Below, piece after piece: positions 35,371 to 48,200 of a DNA stretch of 64,000 nucleotides; position 1 is the stretch's first letter, and each line of letters opens with the position of its first letter. The stretch comes from Pelargonium cotyledonis (lineage: Eukaryota > Streptophyta > Magnoliopsida > Geraniales > Geraniaceae): assembly GCA_036897625.1 (NCBI GenBank), contig JAYMTA010000021.1, positions 1 through 64,000 of the forward strand, read 5' to 3'. The notes under the pieces are model-generated. The model was not told where the DNA came from, did no database searches, and was given only the letters and a program-made list of their open reading frames with translations. A program made the position numbers and the translations under genes.

Positions 35371-38300
35371 AGTTGCCTACTTTTTTGAAGTTTACTGCTA
35401 AACCATCTTTTTAAGTTTAAGAACCAAACAACAAACACCGAAACTTGTAGAAATTTGGTATAAGTAAAAGCTTCCAATTTGCCTTTATTAGGAGCCCCTT
35501 TACCACAAATGTAGTATTAATCCTATATACGGGCTTAGTAAATTTATCCAAATTAAGTTACTCTGACCCCTTTTTACTAGACTCTACTTTAGTATAAAGT
35601 ATTCTAATTATATCGACGACAAACCATCCTTTTGTATCAGATTGAGCAGCACTTTCTTAGACTACGTAGGCCAAGCTATTCCAGGGCTGCTGTAACAAGA
35701 GGAACCCAAAATCAGGTAAGCAAAAATGGAGTACAAACAACTTTTTGGTAACATAAGGATTCCTTTCTCTAGTAGGGTAGTTGTATGCCCGTAATTAAGG
35801 TTACTTTTGCCAATAAATACATCAGACTCCTCAAGTGAAGCCTAACTAAAATGTATACATGACATGAACCTCTTAAAAAGTTCAAGGAGATAAGAGTCTA
35901 ACTTAGGGTGTAGTACTAAATTTGCCCGTGCTAAACTCAACACAGTCTTTCTATTTTTTCTTAAAAGGTTGCAAAAGTCAAACCTATGACTTACACTTGT
36001 ATGTAGTATTGGGGCCCTTATACTTCAACGGGTTGTATAATAGAGCGGGTCAGCAAATCAGCCCGATCTGAATTGAATAAAGAATAAAGAGGGAGTTGTT
36101 TATTAAAAAGGTGGGCTTGTATTAATACTGCCCTTTGTAATATGGGTATCCGCTGATTTAGAAATTGACGGACTTTTGCTACTTATTATAGTCAGCTAGA
36201 GGTTTAGTGGCATCCTTAAAAGGGATACAAATTATTTTATCGTATAAATAAAATACCCAAGCGAATTAATAAAAAGTACATGGACTTAAGAAGAAGCACA
36301 ACTTAGTCTAAGATAGAGCTCTTTTGCTCACTAAAGATAGCGTGTTCCTCGTTTAGGGTACTCCTTTTAACCCTCTCTAATTTAAAACTGCCTAACTTGT
36401 AAAAAGGATTACTTTAAAATAGATGGACAATTGTTTGGTATTCTACGTCGAATCTAAAGAAGCGCTCTCTTGAAAAGCGTTTCCTACCATGAATTCCAAA
36501 TTTGAGGCTTGTTAGGGGCTACTTAATAAGTTTAAGCATACCCGTTTTACTCTTTATATTGTTTATTGGAGATTCATTTTACCTATAAGGTTCTCTTTCT
36601 ACAGGATGAAGTGAAAACGCGTTATGTTATATTAGCCAACTAAAGTATTGACTTCATAAAAAAGGATCCCGGTACCTTAAATAATTCGCTTTTTGCCAGA
36701 CAAATTCCCCGCTTTTGTTGAAATTTACAGTATTTTATTTAAATATTTATAGTTCTTTGTAGACTCCGAAACTCAAGGTAGAGACTAGGCTTTTAAAACT
36801 TGAAATCTCCAATAACAAGCTAATTTAAAAGGCTTGGCTGCTCACGGCCCTCTCCTTAATCTTATACTTACTTGAAGTTGGTATTACTTTACCACAAAAA
36901 GCCGAGTGGCACGTTAGATAATACACGAAATAATATAACAAGGTTTAGGTCAATTTATTTATTTATAGATGACCACTTACTGCTTTATTATTTACTGCTC
37001 AAGGATATGAAATAAAGTTCATACAAGGACCGGGATACTCCACTAATTTAGCGTGTAAAGTGTGAATTTCTGAATTAATTAAAAGTAAGACTATACCTTG
37101 CTCCTAAAAGAGTTTTAATAAGCAGTCCGTCCCTTATATTCACATTTTTATTATATGAGGTCTTTTGGCCTTGTTTGGGGAGTATTGGTTTTCTTGCGGG
37201 GCCCCTTTAAAGTAAAGCTGGAATTTCGGTTTGTAAAAATGGATTTGATCTAAGAACCCTAAAGAGCAATTATATAATTTCAACACAATTTGCACAAATA
37301 CTTATCTCGAGAAAGTAACTTGTGTTTTCTGGGCGGTAGCTTTTATCTTAAATATACTAGAAATTCATATATGTAATATCTAGAAAGTTTTAACGAGAAA
37401 AATATATAGAAATCTTATCTAAAATCTGGTATTCGCTATAGTATGAAAAGAATTAGTTATGTATAAAGCTAACTACGACAGCTAATAAACCACAGTAGCA
37501 AGCTAAAGCATAAAAAGGAAACTAAAATCTTGGTCAACCATATTACTTGCTTTTGGACCCTTACTCAGAATACCTTGTTTAATACCTAGAACTACAACCC
37601 AAACTTTTCAGAGTATAACCTTCTTGTGAAAGGCTAACTCTTAACTGCAGATATACTCATTTCTGTATCATATGCCGCTATCTATGGAATACTGCGAGTC
37701 ACCTGTTTTTAGATTTAGCGAGAAGCAAGCTCCTGAAGATTTCGAGAAATAAAAGTCTAGGTGAATCCTATTTCAAATGTTATTACCGCGTAAATGTTGT
37801 AAACAAAAATATGGGGTCTGTCATCATTAGACAAAATTCTATGCTAAAAAACCAATAGGTCTAAAATAGGATAGGGCTTAGAAAAAGTTAATTGAAGTGT
37901 AAGGGGTAAGAGGAAGGAACTTTGCGGGGTATTGATGCACCCGTAAAAAGTAGTCTCAATTTAAAGAACTCGAGCAATTTAGTAGTATCATGCGATTGAT
38001 AAGGCAACGCTCACTTAGAGTAGATTCGGAAATCGAAGAGTTTTTCCTCAGGTTGAACCAAAAATGTTTACCGCCCCGAATTGTGTATATGTTTAATTTA
38101 TACTGAAAAGAGAATCTCATTAGTATATATTTTCAAGAAACGGCTGCTATTACATGTATTTTAAACAAAGTGTAATATATCTCAGAGTCATTAATCTTTA
38201 TGCTACTAGTGGGTAAAATTTATAAGTATTTGTCTGCTATCTTCTTTTGATTGCCTGTTCTAAAGCCTCTACTAACTTATAATTATCGAATTACCTTTCC

Positions 38301-39200
38301 TTTCAGGTCTGAGAAAACGAGTACTGATATTTCTTTAATATTCTTTTCTGCCTAACCCCTACCCAAAAAGCAGCATTATAATACCTGGATCTCATTGACA
38401 ATTAAACAGGCTTCATATAGAAAACTAGTAAGTCAGTTAAGAGCCTCTTATTTGTTTAATCTAAAAAGGAATACAAAGATTATATTATAAGTAAAGTTAT
38501 AAAAGCGAAGAATTAAGCAGTAAGGAAAAGAATTGAATTACTTACTGAAAAAAAAAATGGCGTATATCTAATTTAGAGAATAGGGGAAGCTGTTTCCCCC
38601 AAAGGAAGTATGCTTCTAGCCCGAAACAAGAATTTTTTATATTAGTTAGTACCAATGCGGGACCTTAATGTTGCTAAGCTAAAAGACATAGGGAGCCTCG
38701 CGGGCTTCTTCCTAATAACTCGGTTCAAATATATCTCTTCTTAGACTCTTGAGTAGTAAATGACAAGGGTATTATATACTCCACGTCCCCATACCTGGAG
38801 TAAAATATTATACTGGGGATATTTCGGGATAACTAAAGAGGTAAGGCACCCTATTAAAAAAAAAAAAAATTAAGGAATTCTTTTATTTTATATCCCGCAC
38901 TTAAAGCCATAACATAGCATTTAGGGTTCCGGAATAGTAGATTAATATTTCATTGGTTGGGCAATGCCTAATATGCCTTCTATTTTAAGCTTTAGAATGT
39001 TACGAGATATTGGGGGTACTCTTACACGGGCAGCCCTGATCTTGAGGATACCTAAAAAGCTCCAGTTTCTCTTGCTAGTATCCCTTTATAATATTAAATT
39101 TCAGGATTTTATACTTTATGACCCAACGCTTTACAAATAACTGATAAAAGTAAAAGCAGGCTTAAGCGCATACTCTCTTTTAACAGAAAGGAGTACTTCA
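35371..39200. other. gene-free AT-rich stretch
   Basis: No gene, tRNA or notable repeat, apart from a 14-base A run at 38,856-38,869. Confidence 0.5.
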
Positions 39201-39204
39201 ATTA

Positions 39205-39272
39205 CTCTCACACGACTTGAACCCGTGTCATCTATATTGTTGGGCCCGTGCTCTAACCACCTACTTTGCTCT
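39205..39272 (-). pseudogene. tRNA-like element
   Basis: Minus strand: D-arm TAGGTGGTTAGAGCA, then an ill-folding anticodon region (ACGGGCCCAACAATATAG), then a well-kept T-arm ACGGG / TTCAAGT / CGTGT (4 of 5 pairs including a wobble). The GACACGGGTTC word recalls organellar tRNA-Glu, but the anticodon loop does not confirm it. Probably a fossil. Confidence 0.45.
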
Positions 39273-41074
39273 AAACGAGTCCGAGATCTATGGAAGCTGG
39301 GTATTTTCTTTTGTTATGAAGTGTTACTAACAATTCAATTTTAAAAACAATAAAGTTACTACTTTCTTTTTAGTATCTCAAGAATGCATATAACAAATGT
39401 AGTATAGAACTCTAAAGTTATCTTACCTTTTCTAGAGTTATAGGAGGAAGTCTTTTACTAAAAGTAATTTAAAGATAATAAAATCCCTCCGGTTCAGATG
39501 TACTATTCATAGAGGGAATACAGAGGACCTCCTTTGTAGAAGTATGGTTATAAAGATTAAGTAACTCTAGTTTTTTGTTTTCAATTGCTTAAGAATACTT
39601 ACAATTTCTTAGGAGTTTGTTTTTTAATAAGGAGGGAAGTTTAAGCAAATTTCTTCATCAAAGAAAAGAAATTTAACTGGCAGTTATGGGGGGTAGCTTA
39701 AGACACAAGACCCCTATTCTAGCATACTTTTTATAACTCCTACACCACACCCCGACTATAGGACTATAGAAAGCCCGAGTAACAAGCCTTTCAATAACTA
39801 ATAGAAATAAAAACAATAACTAAAGAGTTTCCTTAGATCCTCCTTTTATCATTTCATAGATTATTAGCTCGTAATTATGGGATATCCAGTAATATTACCT
39901 CTATAAACCTAAAATTCTAGGTTTTTAGGAGTACTGAAAGTCAAAGTAGTAGAGAGACCCTTTAACTTGGAATGAAGAAATAACTTAATATGCCATCCCT
40001 TTCTTAGTTTCAAATATGGGTGGAAATTTAGTATTAGCCGGGGCAAGATCTGGAATTCTTACGTGCATAGAGCCCGTGACTTGACTATTCATTATTAGAG
40101 AATTGCCTAAGGCTTTAGAGTGTTTTTAAAAGTTATATACTGGATACTAGAGGGATGCTTATCCTGAACCAGATAAGTAGGCAAGCGACTAACGAAGAAA
40201 GAATTTAAATGTTCCTAAGGGGAAGCTTGTGTATTGGCTTGTTATTCCACTAAAACTTTAATAAAAGTGAGTATAACTATAAACTTAGCAATCTAAGGAA
40301 TGTAGTAATTAAGAATCAAATATGAAAAATGGAAGGAGTCTCTTGTGTCTTGCTGACTTACTTAACTCAGCTATCCTGCAGTTTTCTAACTAAAGTAAAA
40401 GGGGTTTATTAGAAAACTACTTGAATTGCGGGAAATGCTAACTCGGCTGTTCGTAGAACAGGTAAATATATAGACCGAGCCTAGAAGTACTGATGAAAGC
40501 TCCTAATTTATGATTACTAATTAGTTTTTACTTCACAGGTTAACTCCTCTCTAGGGTTTCTCTACCACACCCAGAAAATAAGGCATCCTAAAAGGCCCTA
40601 AAGCCGGTTAAACGCAAAAGTTTAAATTAACTTTGGTATTCCTCCAATTATTTCATTTTCATTAACTCGACCAGAATGAAAAAAAAAAGACTCTTTAAAG
40701 ATAAGTAGAATACATGGAATCTTTTCTATTAAAAGAGTATATTGAGACACTCTTTTTCTAAATAGCATTATAATTAATAATAAATGTACTGTATCTTTTG
40801 TGTGCTATTTACCTATACTAGATTCCAGGGTGGAAGGCGAGAAATCCTGATCGTGTTAGTTACCAATTTTAGCTATAAGAGGTCTTGAGAAAAAGCAGGC
40901 CCGTCTAACCCCTCTTTGAGGTATCATAACCCCTGCTTAACAAGTGATAGCGAACTCCTTCTTATAATCAATCTTCTGGGAGGTCTTTTTCAGTATAGGA
41001 AATGGTCGAACTGCGAGTATTCTTAGGTTTTCTTAGTTGAATACATTTATTGATTTTAAGGAAAGAAATTCCAG

Positions 41075-41407
41075 ATGAACGCATGCTTTAAAGCAATTCT
41101 ATCTAATATGAGAGTTAAGGTTTATCAGAAAGGTGTCTATACTAGCAGATTTTCTTTAGAGTTACAAAGGTATGTCTTTAAAACGCGAGCTTTCATTCAT
41201 AAAAACAAACACTTTTATACTTCTAGGGACTTGCTTTTTTTTACCTTATATCTTACTATTAAAAGGGTTTCTCTGTTCTTGAAAGAGGTCCCCCGATCCA
41301 ATACTCTTTGTCCGAAACTAATATACTCTAAAGGTACAAATATAGGTAAAGGAAAAATTACCAATACTAAGATTCACGTACCAAAAATCCTCATTTTAAT
41401 CCAGTGA
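41075..41407 (+). other. 110-codon basic open frame, doubtful gene
   Basis: ATG start, TGA stop. The predicted product is rich in Lys, Arg, Phe and Leu with no motif I recognise. The stretch AAGGAAAG lies about 10 bases ahead of the ATG and could be read as a weak Shine-Dalgarno-like site, but such words are common here. Chance open frames of this length are expected at roughly this frequency at this base composition. Confidence 0.12.
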
Positions 41408-41739
41408 TGTAAAACCCTTGTAATCGCAATTGCAGCCCCCTACTAGTAAACAAAAAGCTCTTAAATTACACTTAACAGTAGGAAAAACCGTTTCATAATT
41501 AAGCTTTAATATACAATTAGATAAAGACACAAAGGTAGTTAAGCATGTATCCCTAATAATTAATAGGGGTATGCCTTAATAAGAAACAGATACTAACCCA
41601 AGGAAGTAGACATACTTAACCAAAAGCTCTTGTTTCCTAATTCGTAAGTAAGGAAGTTTACTAAATAAAAAGTGTAGCCGCTTTAAAGGCTCTAAAGAAA
41701 GGTTTCAACTAACGAGAAGATAGCCCTAGTCTAGGGTTT

Positions 41740-42024
41740 TACAGAAATGTACAAGGAATACGAGGAGTAAGATAGCTACAATTAGTATAAGCTACAAGGG
41801 GGTAGGTAGTACAAAGACTCTAAGGTTAGTTATAGCTCTGAAAAGTATAGGTTATAAAGACTAGTAAGAGTCAGTCTGCAGGTATTCCTAGTATGAAGGT
41901 ACAGAAGATAGAGATATAGGGTATGCATAAGAAAGCAGCTAGAAAGACTAAGATAATTAGCGGTATTACAGGTCTAGCTAAGAAGAAAAAGAAAATGGGA
42001 ATTACGTATATAAAAAAAGAGTAA
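41740..42024 (+). repeat. purine-rich low-complexity patch with Lys/Ala-rich open frame
   Basis: The plus strand is A/G-rich with words GGTCTAGCTA, AAGACTA and AAGAAA. It ends in a small ATG frame (41,923-42,024, 33 codons) coding for HKKAARKTK and GLAKKKKK-type peptide. The same style (KTAARK; GLAVKKSMQKTKKK) is seen at 56.3-56.7 kb, and the DNA word GGTCTAGCT is shared. It directly precedes a lysine-type tRNA-like element. Function unknown. Confidence 0.4.
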
Positions 42025-42082
42025 ACTTTTGATTAGCTTACAAGACTTTTATCCCTACTGTAAAGACAAAACCGCCCCTTCA

Positions 42083-42157
42083 TGGTGTATAGCTCAGTTG
42101 TCAGTTGGTAGAGCATTGGATTAGCTTGATCGTGGTGTATGGGTTCAAGTCCTGTTT
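42083..42157 (+). pseudogene. tRNA-Lys-like element with a duplicated D-loop
   Basis: Starts TGGTGTA T A GCTC as in plant-mitochondrial trnK. The D-loop contains a 7-base tandem duplication (TCAGTTG at 42,094-42,100 and again 42,101-42,107) before GGTAGAGCATTGG. The anticodon arm no longer folds, and the T-arm ends GGGTTCAAGTCCTG. The 3' acceptor strand is absent. The duplication alone would disrupt the tRNA elbow, so this is a pseudogene. Confidence 0.58.
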
Positions 42158-43234
42158 CTTCTTTATTACCCGTATTCATCCAAGTATACTTCAAATTAAC
42201 AGGCTGGATCTTGGAAGCTTTTCAATTTTCCGGATGTGGCCCCTAAAGGTTGACTATCTGTAATCTAGGTATCCGTCTTAAAAAGTATTTAAAAGCCTTC
42301 AAATAAGATTATTGTAACTGTAATTACAGAAGTTACTTTAATTAGCCATGCTATTTGGAACTCTAATAAAGGTATTAAATCAGAAAAGGAAGATTTAAAG
42401 TCTAGTTTTTTTTCTAGGAGGTACTATACTATTAATCGAAGTGTTTAGGTCTTGCACTGTTCGAAGAGTGTAACATAAGTTACAATTAATTCTTATATTT
42501 ACCAACTGTAACTTTATATAGAACGAGCCTCTTGCTATAAAAAGTTTCTTCCTGGTTGGAGAAAAGAGGAGAGCCTTGTTTGTTCTCACTCTAAAAATGT
42601 AATATATAAGTAGGAAAAATTAATAATAAAGTTCTTAGGGTCTAAAAATTACTTTAACCTAATCTTGAGTTGCTAAACGGCTGGTTATCAATATAAATTA
42701 ATGGATCTGAGTTAGCCAAATGATAGTCATTAAAATTGGACGTAGAAAGGATCCCCGTATTTTGCCCCGGTTATTAAAACTTTATGCCTTCCTTTTGATC
42801 TGCGATAACCTTCTTTTCGAAGTACTATTCTTATCTTATTAGTTAAGTGTATACATTACTAGTAAAAAATCCTATATTACGTACTAAGGAGCACCCTTTC
42901 GAGAATACAAATAACCACTATTTTACTGAAATGAATCCAATTCGTATTTATGTGTTTTACATTTATACCCTGTCTTATTCTATTAGTTGCCTAATAAAAG
43001 CATTAGACTCTTGTTAACATATTCTTAAGTTACCTTCAATTATACCAGGGTTTTTTACCGGGGTATTATTTAGCTTTGATAAAGTTAGATGCGCCTATAT
43101 AATAATACCTACCTCTTTTATTAGGTTACTTGTATAGTTGTTTTAATTGATTCTAGTGTACCCGATATAAAAACAAATATTCTATTATGGGAGACAAATC
43201 TTTTAGGGCCCTCTACACTATACTTTTTAATGTT

Positions 43235-43258
43235 ATCGCAGGATTCGAACCTGAGGTA
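43235..43258 (-). pseudogene. isolated T-arm-like hairpin
   Basis: Minus-strand TCAGG / TTCGAAT / CCTGC pairs 4 of 5 with a canonical T-loop. A D-arm is not found at the right distance. Low weight on its own. Confidence 0.25.
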
Positions 43259-44370
43259 TTTTCAACAATTTAATCTTAAAAATTCTATTCAGAAAAGAGA
43301 CCGGGGTTAGGTCTGATTAGGGGTGCCCTAAAATATCAAAAGACTAAACGAGTTCTATCTAGTTATGTGGGTGCTTCTTATAAACTTCAACTTATTCGAC
43401 CCACAAATCTTAAAGTGTTTGTTTAACATATCCTACTATATACTTATATATATACTTAGTTTTTTATATTTGGAATTCACTAACTGCTTTTTGCATAACT
43501 CTAAAAAATATATATAAGGTATTCATAAACAATTAGAATAAGGGTCCTTTTATGTCTTTTGGAACCAGAACCCGTAAAATTGAAGGAGTAGGTCCTAATA
43601 AATCCCTAACTTGCCACAAATAGTCTAAGTTGAAGCCCTTCGGAGAATCTATTTAATTTAGAAGTTATATTTATTAATTCCTTAGAGCACTGACTATACA
43701 TATTCGGGGCTAATTTCTTTCGTTTAAAGATATAATAATTTGGAATGTATTTACTACTTAAATTAGTAAAAATGAGTCCTTTATTTATAATACCAAGCTG
43801 AAGCTGACAACGGAATCTAGCTTTATCATTAAGGATTAGGATTTCTCAGATATAAATAGCGGGTTACTTAGAAACTTTTATTTCATTTAACTGCCCAGAA
43901 AACTTATAACAGTTAGAATAATTTAATTAGGAAAACTTCTAATAAAAATCTTGCATTCACTAAAATCTTACACTTTAAACAGCTATAAATATAAAGGGAA
44001 AGCGGAATGAAGCTCCTCCAAACTTTAATGATTTAGATACCCTTTCATGTAAACCCGAACTTTTGAGTTTCTGATATAAGGACCGGCCCCTTTTCTTATT
44101 ATTATTCTATGTATTAAAGTTTTATCTAGAATGAGTTTTAATAGTACAATTTTTTGGATTAACGCCTCCTAAAGACTTATATCTTCTACCATAAAGTACT
44201 CCCTGTTTCAAAAGCAAGGTTTCCTTACTATACACTACTAAAAAGAAACTTTAGGACATGGTATATCAATACACAAAGGACAAGTCCTGCTTAGCATCCC
44301 CAGATAACTAAAGGAACTACACAGCATAAGAGAAAGAGGCTTTTTACAATAAGCAAGACCCTTATAAAAG

Positions 44371-44442
44371 CGATCTAGTACGACTTGAACCGATAGTCGT
44401 TAAGTTAGAAGTCCAATGCTCTATCAGCTGAGCGATACACCC
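44371..44442 (-). pseudogene. tRNA-Arg(UCU)-like element with intact 5' domain
   Basis: Minus strand from 44,442: acceptor GGGTGTA, T8, then GCTC / AGCTGATA / GAGC (perfect D-stem), A26, stem TTGGA, loop CTTCTAA (anticodon TCT, Arg), stem CTTAA (4 of 5 with wobbles), variable region and T-loop TTCAAGT. The T-stem pairs only 2 of 5 and the 3' acceptor strand does not match. The body is that of the lysine-type elements with an Arg anticodon. The T-arm nearly equals that at 21.85 kb. Confidence 0.62.
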
Positions 44443-44917
44443 TGAGATAAGGGATTTTCTTTCAGTAGCTTTCTTGTAACTTAACTCCTATTTAATATGA
44501 CTAAAACCTTATTACCGAACCCCTTAACTAAAACTAAACTCTATTTTTAATTAATAAAACGAGTTTTCCCAGGACAGCTCTAGCAGAAAATTCTATTCTA
44601 AATAAAAAGCCCCTTATTCTTTAAAGAGATAAGAACTATTATGAATATATCCTTTCTTTGTTTTTTCTCTCCTTAATATAAATAGAGATATAAATTCTTT
44701 AGATTAAATCTCTTATATCCTAACTTTATGAAGAAAGCCTATCTAACCGGGCTTTCTGCATTAACTAACAAGTATCGTATAATTTTTTTGCATTTTATGA
44801 GTATCAAACATAGGTTGTTAGAACCAACGCTTTTTCTAGAACTTGATGAACAATTATCTAAAGAATAACTTCTTTATATTAAGTAATATTCTATAAAATA
44901 AACATAGGGACCCCTGC

Positions 44918-44997
44918 TTTAAGTTAAGGGCTCTCTGTTAGAGCATTCGCCAATGGGGTTGCGTGCTATAGGTTCAAATCCTTTTATGGTACTTAAA
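44918..44997 (+). pseudogene. tRNA-like element with complementary ends
   Basis: TTTAAGT (44918-44924) and ACTTAAA (44991-44997) are perfectly complementary and could be the acceptor stem. Between them lie GCTC...GAGCATTCGC (D-arm with short loop), an irregular anticodon region and ATAGG / TTCAAAT / CCTTT (T-arm, 4 of 5). Six bases separate T-arm and acceptor, which a standard tRNA does not have, so the acceptor match may be accidental. Confidence 0.42.
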
Positions 44998-45240
44998 ATT
45001 GACTATGAAGAGTACCTTTTTCAAGAATACAGCTTCCTTTAGACTTCAAAAGTAGTACGTAAATGACTCGGATCAATAAAGAGTAGTACCAATAATAAAA
45101 AATCTAGTCTAAGCGGGTTACTTAAGCTTTAAGCTCTTTTAGAATACTAAAAGTTATCAACCTAAAAGAAAAAAGTACTAACTCTTTTATTAAAACCTTA
45201 GTTAACCCTTATGAGTCAACTAAATTTAATAAAAAAATGT

Positions 45241-45282
45241 CTAGATTTGAACCAACGGCTATATCCTCATGCTTGTTCAGGA
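45241..45282 (-). pseudogene. 3' tRNA-half-like fragment
   Basis: Minus-strand GTTGG / TTCAAAT / CTAGA forms a T-arm with 4 of 5 pairs including wobbles, preceded by ATATAGCC. No D-arm is evident. Chance cannot be excluded. Confidence 0.27.
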
Positions 45283-48200
45283 ATTCTCCAGTGTTTGTTC
45301 GCAAGGATGTATAAAATCAAAATTTCTTAGCCTTTAACATTACTATATTTACATATTATAAAATGAGTATCGTTCAATGTGCGTATAATTTAATAGTTAT
45401 GGGTTATGTGACTAAAAGAGGTAAGTGACTGCAACTATTACATGTTCCACCTAAGATCTTAGTTTTATAACAAGGGAGTTTCCCAGAATACATTGTTTAA
45501 TTCTTCTTACCAGATCTAGCCTTTTGTAATATATTTCCGATATGCTATGTGTTGCACAAGCCTCTTAACTAGCTATTCTCCGGAACACTTTATGCTAACA
45601 ACGAATTTATTAATCACAGAACACAGTTAGTATTTTCTCAATACTCAATAATAGGTAAATAATTAATAGTAAAAAAGTTTTATTTGAATAGATATGGATA
45701 ACATCGGTGACAGCAAAAAGCTGTAAGAACTTCTCTTGCAGGATCATTTGGAAGAAAGCCTTTCGCTAAATGGACCTTGTTAGGTTAGTAGGGATCCGCC
45801 TGTAACTTTGTTCTCTTATATTCAGAAACTAGAGACTAAGTACTCCTTAATTTTATAAATAACTAAAGTCTTATTAACCTTAATAAGTATCGGGGTGAAT
45901 CTTATCAGAATTTTTATATTCGTGTTGCAAACTGGAAATATGTTGAAGTTTTTAAGAGCTAGCATGGGAATGGCAGTTCTGAGATCCCTCTTTTAAGATA
46001 TATTGGCTTTCATTAAAACGGGGGATTAAAACTACGATTAAGGCTTCTGATTTATAACAAAAATACTTAAAACTTATCTTTTTTAATGTAGTAAAAGTAA
46101 ATAAGAGAGACTCCTGGTAGATTCTGAGTGGGCGCGGATTAAGAGCCTTTTGATACCCCTGAAATAACCCCTGTCTATCCATGTTTTACTCATAAAGGGG
46201 TACCCCGCATTCTTATACGGGTTCCTCTTTTAATGCATCTATAATTAATTTAAGAATCCTCTAATAAAGTCTATTTTTATTAATTTACTTATTGAAAATT
46301 TAATGCTAGCCTAATATAGAATAGAGTATAAAGTCAATACGCTGATTAAATCTATTCTGTTAATTAGCAATTAGCGGACCTCTTAAATAACTTAATCCAT
46401 TCTATTTACTCCTTCCTTTAGAATTTAGAAATAGGATATTACATCTGTAAATACTTTTATTAAGACTCAAAAACTTGAAATATCCAACCAACCAAGACTG
46501 GTACTAAACTCTTCTTATTCTGCTAGCCTAGGAGCTGTACGCTAGACTCTATCTCTATCTTGTTTTTGGGGAGAGTACTAGATAAGCGCTTTGTCTAGAG
46601 AACGGGAATTACTTTGTTCTCTATCACTAACTCGGATTTTCCAGGGTTTTCTAAAAAAAAAGAATAGACTCGACTGCTGAGGGGCAGTTAACATACACTT
46701 TTTACCTTCTTGTGTCATGTGGGTAAGGTGTTGCTCCAGTTAGACACCCACGGTTCGAATCCACGGTTTTGATGTATGTATTCGACGTCATGCCAATCAA
46801 TCTTGGAGCACTTATAAAGGTTGTGGCCTTCGACCTAAAGTAAAGGAGCTCCATCAAGAAAAACAATTGCTTCAAAAAGTCATAACAAACAAAGGAAAAG
46901 TACCCAGAGTCAATAAAGCACTAAGCTCAGTTTTATAGTTAACATCCGCCAAAGTAATCGGTCTAGCCAATTAATGCGAGAATTCTCGAAGAGATCTTAC
47001 ACCACGTGTTTTTAGGAGTTATAGAGTTCAGTAACTTATTACTAGAGTTTTTAAAACTAATATTTTAATATAGCTGATACATGCCTAAAGTCCTCAATCC
47101 TTTTGTTTCTATAATGCTTTTTATCCGTTGTTTGTAGATACTAATCTTTTGCCTTAATAATATCCTTGAATGGGAAAGGGAGCAAGAACAAAGTCAAGAA
47201 AAATCTGGATAATTGGTGAAGTTTCACAAAGCAGAAAATAAAGACAAATCTAGAGCCAAGGTAATAGAGTCTTTATATTTATAAAGAGCAGCCGATTAGA
47301 ATAACCTGATTGACAGAATAGCGTTTAGCGTATAGTAAAAGTTTTCGAGTCTTATAATGGGGTGTAATCGCATAAAGAAGGGGGTCCATTCTATATCTAA
47401 GAGAAACGTCTCTGAGTCCCTATCGGGGTTTGAACTAGAAACAAAAGTAACAGTTAAGTTATAAGATGTAAAGGAGGATATAGAAAATTTCTCACATAAC
47501 ACGGCAATACAATAACAATACACCTAGCTCCTCTACTTTAAAAGGATCAGGTTACTCCTTTTGGATTATGTAGGTATAGGATGGGCCTTGGAAGTTTAGT
47601 GTATGGTTATAAGCAGGAGCAGTCGTATAATTAAAGAAATGTTAGGACATATCCTTGATTGACAATAAGGAAGAGAGTTTCTTTATTAAAGACATAACTA
47701 CTTTGAAACGTTACTGGGGCACCAACCGGGATTTGTCCCTGGATAATTCATAACTGAGAAAAAGCAGATAGGAGCAAGAAAACTCTAATAAAGGGGTGGG
47801 TATAGGACAAAAATTAGATATACCCGTTTTTTGTAATTATACACTATTTCTATTCAAAAAGACCCTTCCCCTGCCCATAGACACGAGTCCAAGCGCTAGA
47901 TGAGACTAGTAAAGAGATCTTCGTTGACGGGAATATTCACTTAAGACAAAGTCAAATAATAAAACGCATAATTCTATAGATCCTCTTGCTATTGTCCGAA
48001 CATGCCTTGGCTTTTAATTAAGAATAATATTTCATTTTTCGGTATGTCAAGCAGCCATATCGGATTCACGAGTGTGCTTAATTTAATATAGAGACCCTTG
48101 TGTCTGGTGTTGGATAAAATCTAAAAGATTCTTTTCATTGAAGGTATTAGAATTCATTTCATTAAATCAAGAGTTTAGAAAAGAGTAAGCAATTAGCATA

